Source: an uncultured Acetatifactor sp.
Lineage (GTDB): Bacteria > Bacillota > Clostridia > Lachnospirales > Lachnospiraceae
Assembly: GCA_910578215.1 (NCBI GenBank)
Contig: CAJTPH010000016.1
Location: forward strand, 10,540-74,539
Direction: 5' to 3'
DNA: 64,000 bases
The position numbers and the translations under genes are program-made. The notes under the pieces are model-generated. The model saw only the letters and a list, made by a program, of their open reading frames with translations. It ran no database searches and was not told the DNA's origin. Each line of letters begins with the position of its first letter. Within the stretch, counting starts at the first letter, position 1. Positions 60,610-64,000 of this stretch are shown here, piece after piece.

Positions 60610-60725
60610 GGCTGCGGGTTTGAGCAGTATAGGGAGCAGAAATGGAAGGCTTGCGGGTATGAGCGGGGCGGAGAGCAGCAATGCCGGGCTTGCGGGTTTG
60701 AGCGGTGCGGAGAGCAGGCGTGGGA
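60610..60725 (+). repeat. Three degenerate 39-bp repeats between the ATPase and the LRR gene
   Basis: Units starting at about 60610, 60648 and 60687 have the form GGCTTGCGGGTATGAGCGGG, with the second and third alike. The frame can be read as GLAGLSGAES-type peptide from a GTG at 60608, but there is no ribosome-binding site, so a small coupled peptide is possible yet unsupported. Confidence 0.6.
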
Positions 60726-60801
60726 GTCGGATTTTCCTGCCGGGTGTGCGGGTGCCCGGGGCGGAGAAAAGGAAGATAAGTACGGATAAAACGAGGACAG
60801 G

Positions 60802-61689
60802 ATGAGTATGCAGGAGAAGGAGCTGGCGGTTACGGGCGGCAGTTTGTATTATGGGACAGAGGACGGAAGGGCTGTTATAACACGGTTTAACGGAATGGCG
60901 TCGGAGGTGCGTTTGCCTGAGCGGATCGAGGGTCTGCCTGTGACGCGTATTGAAAAGAAGGCTTTTTTGAGCAGGAAAAATCTGAGAAAGGTGTTTCTGC
61001 CGGACAGCATGGAGGAGATCGGGGATTGGGCATTTGCCTACTGCGGAGGTCTGAAGGAGGTCAGGCTGCCCTGCCGGGAAGTGCGGTTCGGGAAGGCGGT
61101 TTTCATGGAGTGCGGCTGTCTGGAGAGGCTTACGGGAACAGGCGCTCAGGCGGAGCTTTTGGCGGCGGCAGTTACGGCCTTGGACGCCTATTACCTGCTG
61201 GAGCCGCGGGCCGCGGGAAGCGGAGAATGGCTGGCAAAGTGGGACAACAGGCTTATGGCAGTCATGCGGACGCCGGAGACGGAGGGCTATTCCAGGCAGG
61301 TGCTCTGCGGCGAGGAGGATTACGGCAGCACGGATCTGTCCGCATACACCAGCGGCAGGCGCAGGCAGAAGGCAAGGCTGGCGCTTTTGAGGCTGTTGTT
61401 CCCCGAAGCCCTGTCGGAGGACAACAGGGCGTTTTTGGAGGATTATCTGCGTGGGCATGCCAAGGGCAGCGCGTCGGGGGAGGAAGCGTGGCAGGTGGTT
61501 TTGGAGGAGCACGGCAGTGACAGGGCGTATTATAGCCTGTTCGCGGAGCTTGGCTGCATCTCGGAGGAAAACTTTGACGAAAGCTTCCGGGATATCGGGG
61601 AGGAGTACCCGGAGATGAAGGCGTTTTTCCTGCGCTATAAGGAGGAAAGGCTTGGAATGAAGGATTTCTTTGAGGAGCTTGAGCTGTAG
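60802..61689 (+). CDS. Leucine-rich-repeat (BspA-like) protein, third gene of the VWA-MoxR cluster
   Basis: 295 residues, no signal peptide. The N-terminal 110 residues carry BspA/LRR_5-type repeats (VRLPERIEGLPVTRIEKKAF, VFLPDSMEEIGDWAFAYCGG). The remaining 185 residues are a helical region without a known family (QKARLALLRLLFPEALSEDN, GHAKGSASGEEAWQVVLEEH). The gene follows the ATPase by about 200 bp on the same strand, with GAGG before the ATG. It could be a substrate or adaptor for the VWA/ATPase pair. Confidence 0.75.
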   Translation: MSMQEKELAVTGGSLYYGTEDGRAVITRFNGMASEVRLPERIEGLPVTRIEKKAFLSRKNLRKVFLPDSMEEIGDWAFAYCGGLKEVRLPCREVRFGKAVFMECGCLERLTGTGAQAELLAAAVTALDAYYLLEPRAAGSGEWLAKWDNRLMAVMRTPETEGYSRQVLCGEEDYGSTDLSAYTSGRRRQKARLALLRLLFPEALSEDNRAFLEDYLRGHAKGSASGEEAWQVVLEEHGSDRAYYSLFAELGCISEENFDESFRDIGEEYPEMKAFFLRYKEERLGMKDFFEELEL

Positions 61690-61862
61690 CCGCGCAGGCT
61701 GAAAGGTTGCGGCATGGGCTTGATGTATGAGGAAAATTCTGCTATACTGATGCTGACGGTATGGCGGCGCCGGCGGGAGGCTGCCGGCAGCTTTTGGATA
61801 TATTTGAAGGATATTCACGCCGGGAAAGGTATGCGTGCAGAGGCACGCGGAAGGGTATGGGA

Positions 61863-63089
61863 ATGACATTATCAGAGGCAAAGGAAAAGCTGGAAAAGTA
61901 TGGCCAGGAGCATATTTTGAAATATTATGAGACGCTGTCCGGGGCGGAGAGAGAGGCGCTGCTTGCGCAGATAGACGCCACGGACATGGATATTCTGGAG
62001 GCGTGCAGGCACAGGGAGGAGCTGACCCGGAAGGGGGCAATTACGCCTCTTTCCGTCATGCAGCTTTCCGAGATCGAGAAGAACAGGGCGGATTTTACCG
62101 ATACCGGGCTTAAGGCGATCCGGGAGGGCAGGGTGGGCGCCGTGCTGCTTGCCGGAGGCATGGGGACCCGTCTTGGCTCTGACGATCCGAAGGGCATGTA
62201 CAATGTGGGAGTGACCAGAGAGCTGTATATTTTTGAATGCCTGATAAACAATTTGACAGAGGTAGTGCGTCAGGCGGGTAATTATATCCATCTGTTTGTC
62301 ATGACCAGCGACAAGAATAACGATGCCACCGTAAGCTTTCTGCGGGAGCACGGGTTCTTTGGATACAGGGAGGACTACGTGCACTTCTTTAAGCAGGAGA
62401 TGGCTGCGGCAACCGATTATGAGGGCAGGATTTATCTGGAGGAAAAGGGGAAAATGTCCACCTCGCCCAACGGCAACGGCGGCTGGTTTATCTCCATGAA
62501 GAAGGCAGGGCTTATCACGTTCCTGCAAAAGGAGGGAATCCAGTGGCTGAATGTGTTTGCGGTGGACAATGTGCTGCAGAGGATTGCAGATCCCTGCTTT
62601 ATAGGGGCTACCATTCAGAGAAGCTGCGTGGCGGGAGCTAAGGTGGTCAAGAAGAACGCCCCGGATGAAAAGGTGGGCGTTATCTGTCTGGAGGACGGCA
62701 GACCGTCCGTGGTGGAGTATTATGAGCTGACGGACGAAATGATGAACGCCAGGGATGCGGACGGCGAACCGGCGTATAATTTCGGGCTGATCCTGAATTA
62801 TCTGTTCAACACGGATGAGCTTCTCCGTATCTCGGAGAAAAATCTTCCTCTGCATATTGTTGAGAAGAAGATACCCTGCCTGGACGGGGAGGGAAATCCG
62901 GTAAAGCCTGAGCAGCCCAACGGCTACAAGTATGAAAATCTTGTGCTGGATATGATTCATCAGATGTCCGGCTGCCTGCCCTTTGAGGTTGTGAGGGAGA
63001 GGGAGTTTGCGCCGATCAAAAATAAGACCGGCGTCGATTCCGTGGAGAGCGCCCGGGAGCTGCTCAGGAAAAACGGAGTGGAGCTGTAG
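61863..63089 (+). CDS. UDP-sugar (UTP--hexose-1-phosphate / UDP-HexNAc) pyrophosphorylase
   Basis: 408 residues. The nucleotide-binding signature is LLAGGMGTRLGSDDPKGMYNV (about 97-117, split here), and FNTDELLRI and NGNGGWFISMKKAGL belong to the UDPGP family. The family includes UDP-GlcNAc and UDP-glucose pyrophosphorylases; the exact sugar is open. Start at the methionine of MTLSEAKEKLEK, with GAAGG about ten bases upstream; an alternative ATG is two codons earlier. It precedes galE, so a nucleotide-sugar role is consistent. Confidence 0.85.
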   Translation: MTLSEAKEKLEKYGQEHILKYYETLSGAEREALLAQIDATDMDILEACRHREELTRKGAITPLSVMQLSEIEKNRADFTDTGLKAIREGRVGAVLLAGGMGTRLGSDDPKGMYNVGVTRELYIFECLINNLTEVVRQAGNYIHLFVMTSDKNNDATVSFLREHGFFGYREDYVHFFKQEMAAATDYEGRIYLEEKGKMSTSPNGNGGWFISMKKAGLITFLQKEGIQWLNVFAVDNVLQRIADPCFIGATIQRSCVAGAKVVKKNAPDEKVGVICLEDGRPSVVEYYELTDEMMNARDADGEPAYNFGLILNYLFNTDELLRISEKNLPLHIVEKKIPCLDGEGNPVKPEQPNGYKYENLVLDMIHQMSGCLPFEVVREREFAPIKNKTGVDSVESARELLRKNGVEL

Positions 63090-63166
63090 CGGGCAGACAG
63101 GGCGGAGGAATGCCGGACAAACTTTGAGGATGCATTTAAACGTATAGCGAATAAGGGGGTAAAAGC

Positions 63167-64000
63167 ATGAATATTTTAGTGACAGGCGGAGCAGGATTTA
63201 TCGGCAGCCATACGGTAGTGGAGCTGCTGCAGGCAGGCTATCAGGTATCGGTGCTCGACAATCTGAGCAATTCCAGTGAAAAGTCTCTGCAGCGCGTGGA
63301 GGCTATTACGGGCAGGAAGGTTCCCTTTTACAAGGCGGATATATTGGATCGCCAGGCTTTGGAAAAGATCTTTTCCCAGGAGAAGGTAGATGCGGTCATT
63401 CACTTTGCGGGTCTGAAGGCGGTGGGGGAATCGGTGCAGAAGCCCTGGGAGTATTATGAAAACAATATTGCGGGCACACTGACTCTGGTGGACGTGATGA
63501 GAAAGCACAATGTAAAGAATATTATTTTTTCTTCCAGCGCGACGGTTTACGGCAATCCGGCGGTCATTCCCATTACGGAGGACTGCCCCAAGGGACAGTG
63601 CACTAATCCCTACGGCTGGACGAAGTCCATGCTGGAGCAGATCTTGTCGGATATCCAGCATGCCGACCCTGAATGGAACGTGATTTTGCTGCGTTACTTC
63701 AATCCCATCGGCGCCCACAAAAGCGGCACCATGGGCGAGAATCCCAACGGTATTCCCAACAATCTGATGCCATACATCACGCAGGTTGCGGTGGGAAAGC
63801 TGTCTCAGCTGGGCGTGTTCGGAAACGACTATGATACGCCTGACGGAACCGGCGTGCGCGATTATATTCATGTGGTAGACCTTGCGGCGGGGCATGTGAA
63901 GGCTTTGAAAAAGATCGAGGAGAACGCGGGGCTGAAGATCTACAATCTGGGCACGGGCGTGGGCTACAGCGTGCTGGATATCGTGAAGAATTTTGAGGAA
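63167..64000 (+). CDS. galE: UDP-glucose 4-epimerase, partial at the window end
   Basis: The first 278 codons are in the window; the gene continues beyond base 64000. The NAD-binding start MNILVTGGAGFIGSHTVVEL, the catalytic SSSATVYGNPAVIPITED with YGWTK (Tyr and Lys), and GVRDYIHVVDLAAGHVKAL match GalE throughout. It interconverts UDP-glucose and UDP-galactose. A GGGGG site precedes the ATG. Confidence 0.95.
   Translation, partial: MNILVTGGAGFIGSHTVVELLQAGYQVSVLDNLSNSSEKSLQRVEAITGRKVPFYKADILDRQALEKIFSQEKVDAVIHFAGLKAVGESVQKPWEYYENNIAGTLTLVDVMRKHNVKNIIFSSSATVYGNPAVIPITEDCPKGQCTNPYGWTKSMLEQILSDIQHADPEWNVILLRYFNPIGAHKSGTMGENPNGIPNNLMPYITQVAVGKLSQLGVFGNDYDTPDGTGVRDYIHVVDLAAGHVKALKKIEENAGLKIYNLGTGVGYSVLDIVKNFEE

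Noticed and set aside
60608..60805. Short frame of 65 codons between the MoxR ATPase and LRR genes
   Set aside because: It is composed of degenerate repeats, lacks a ribosome-binding site and has no conserved pattern; listed only as a repeat.

Overview
The window looks like a chromosomal segment of a spore-forming, low-to-mid-GC Clostridia bacterium, most likely Lachnospiraceae. This rests on gene content, not on a database match. It carries a spoIIID gene behind a sigma-E-like promoter, a SPOCS/LysM spore-type protein, a CmpB-type membrane protein, LytTR/GHKL signalling, a ferredoxin-dependent IorAB and clostridial-style Shine-Dalgarno sequences. No rRNA, tRNA or CRISPR array was seen.

Layout. 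0-5.3 kb: an LtaS-like membrane sulfatase co-oriented with a LytTR regulator and a truncated-looking soluble GHKL kinase, then an acetyltransferase overlapping or abutting an AraC-acetyltransferase fusion. 5.3-15.2 kb: polysaccharide and surface genes: a zinc-ribbon leucine-rich protein, a DUF2264 protein, a GH28-like beta-helix protein and a secreted LysM protein behind a near-consensus promoter. 15.3-17.1 kb: an ECF sigma factor with two membrane proteins. 17.4-21.6 kb: a compact PTS operon (EIICBA, HPr, Enzyme I). 21.7-28 kb: an S66 peptidase homologue, a CmpB-like protein, a CofE-like ligase and a GGDEF-EAL protein. 28.2-37.2 kb, minus strand: an arylpyruvate/arylacetate operon (thioesterase, acyl-CoA synthetase, sodium symporter, IorA, IorB, phenylacetate-CoA ligase, ACT protein), interrupted between iorA and iorB by an unrelated gene and a 140-bp MITE. 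37.3-40.7 kb: an accessory patch with a flavin-binding-type protein, an acetyltransferase, a small kinase, a KilA-N protein and a ParA/HEPN gene remnant. 40.7-44.1 kb: pyrK-pyrD and a SPOCS-LysM protein. 44.2-49.2 kb, minus strand: housekeeping genes including murI, a FadR-type regulator and ispE. 49.3-57.3 kb: a second MITE copy, an FKBP-type lipoprotein, asnS, a NlpC/P60 hydrolase, trkA-trkH, an ArsC/Spx protein and spoIIID. 57.6-61.7 kb: a VWA/metallopeptidase-like protein, a MoxR-type AAA+ ATPase and a BspA-type LRR protein. 61.8-64 kb: a UDP-sugar pyrophosphorylase and the start of galE.

The clearest new-looking signal is a small non-autonomous element present twice (31351-31490 and 49317-49456). 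The copies are nearly identical and 140 bp long, with perfect 13-bp terminal inverted repeats, each flanked by its own 8-bp target duplication. Other points worth attention are an HPr with lysine at position 46, a palindromic in-frame insertion directly after the phospho-acceptor of the LytTR regulator, the VWA-MoxR-LRR cassette, and scattered GC-rich repeat remnants.
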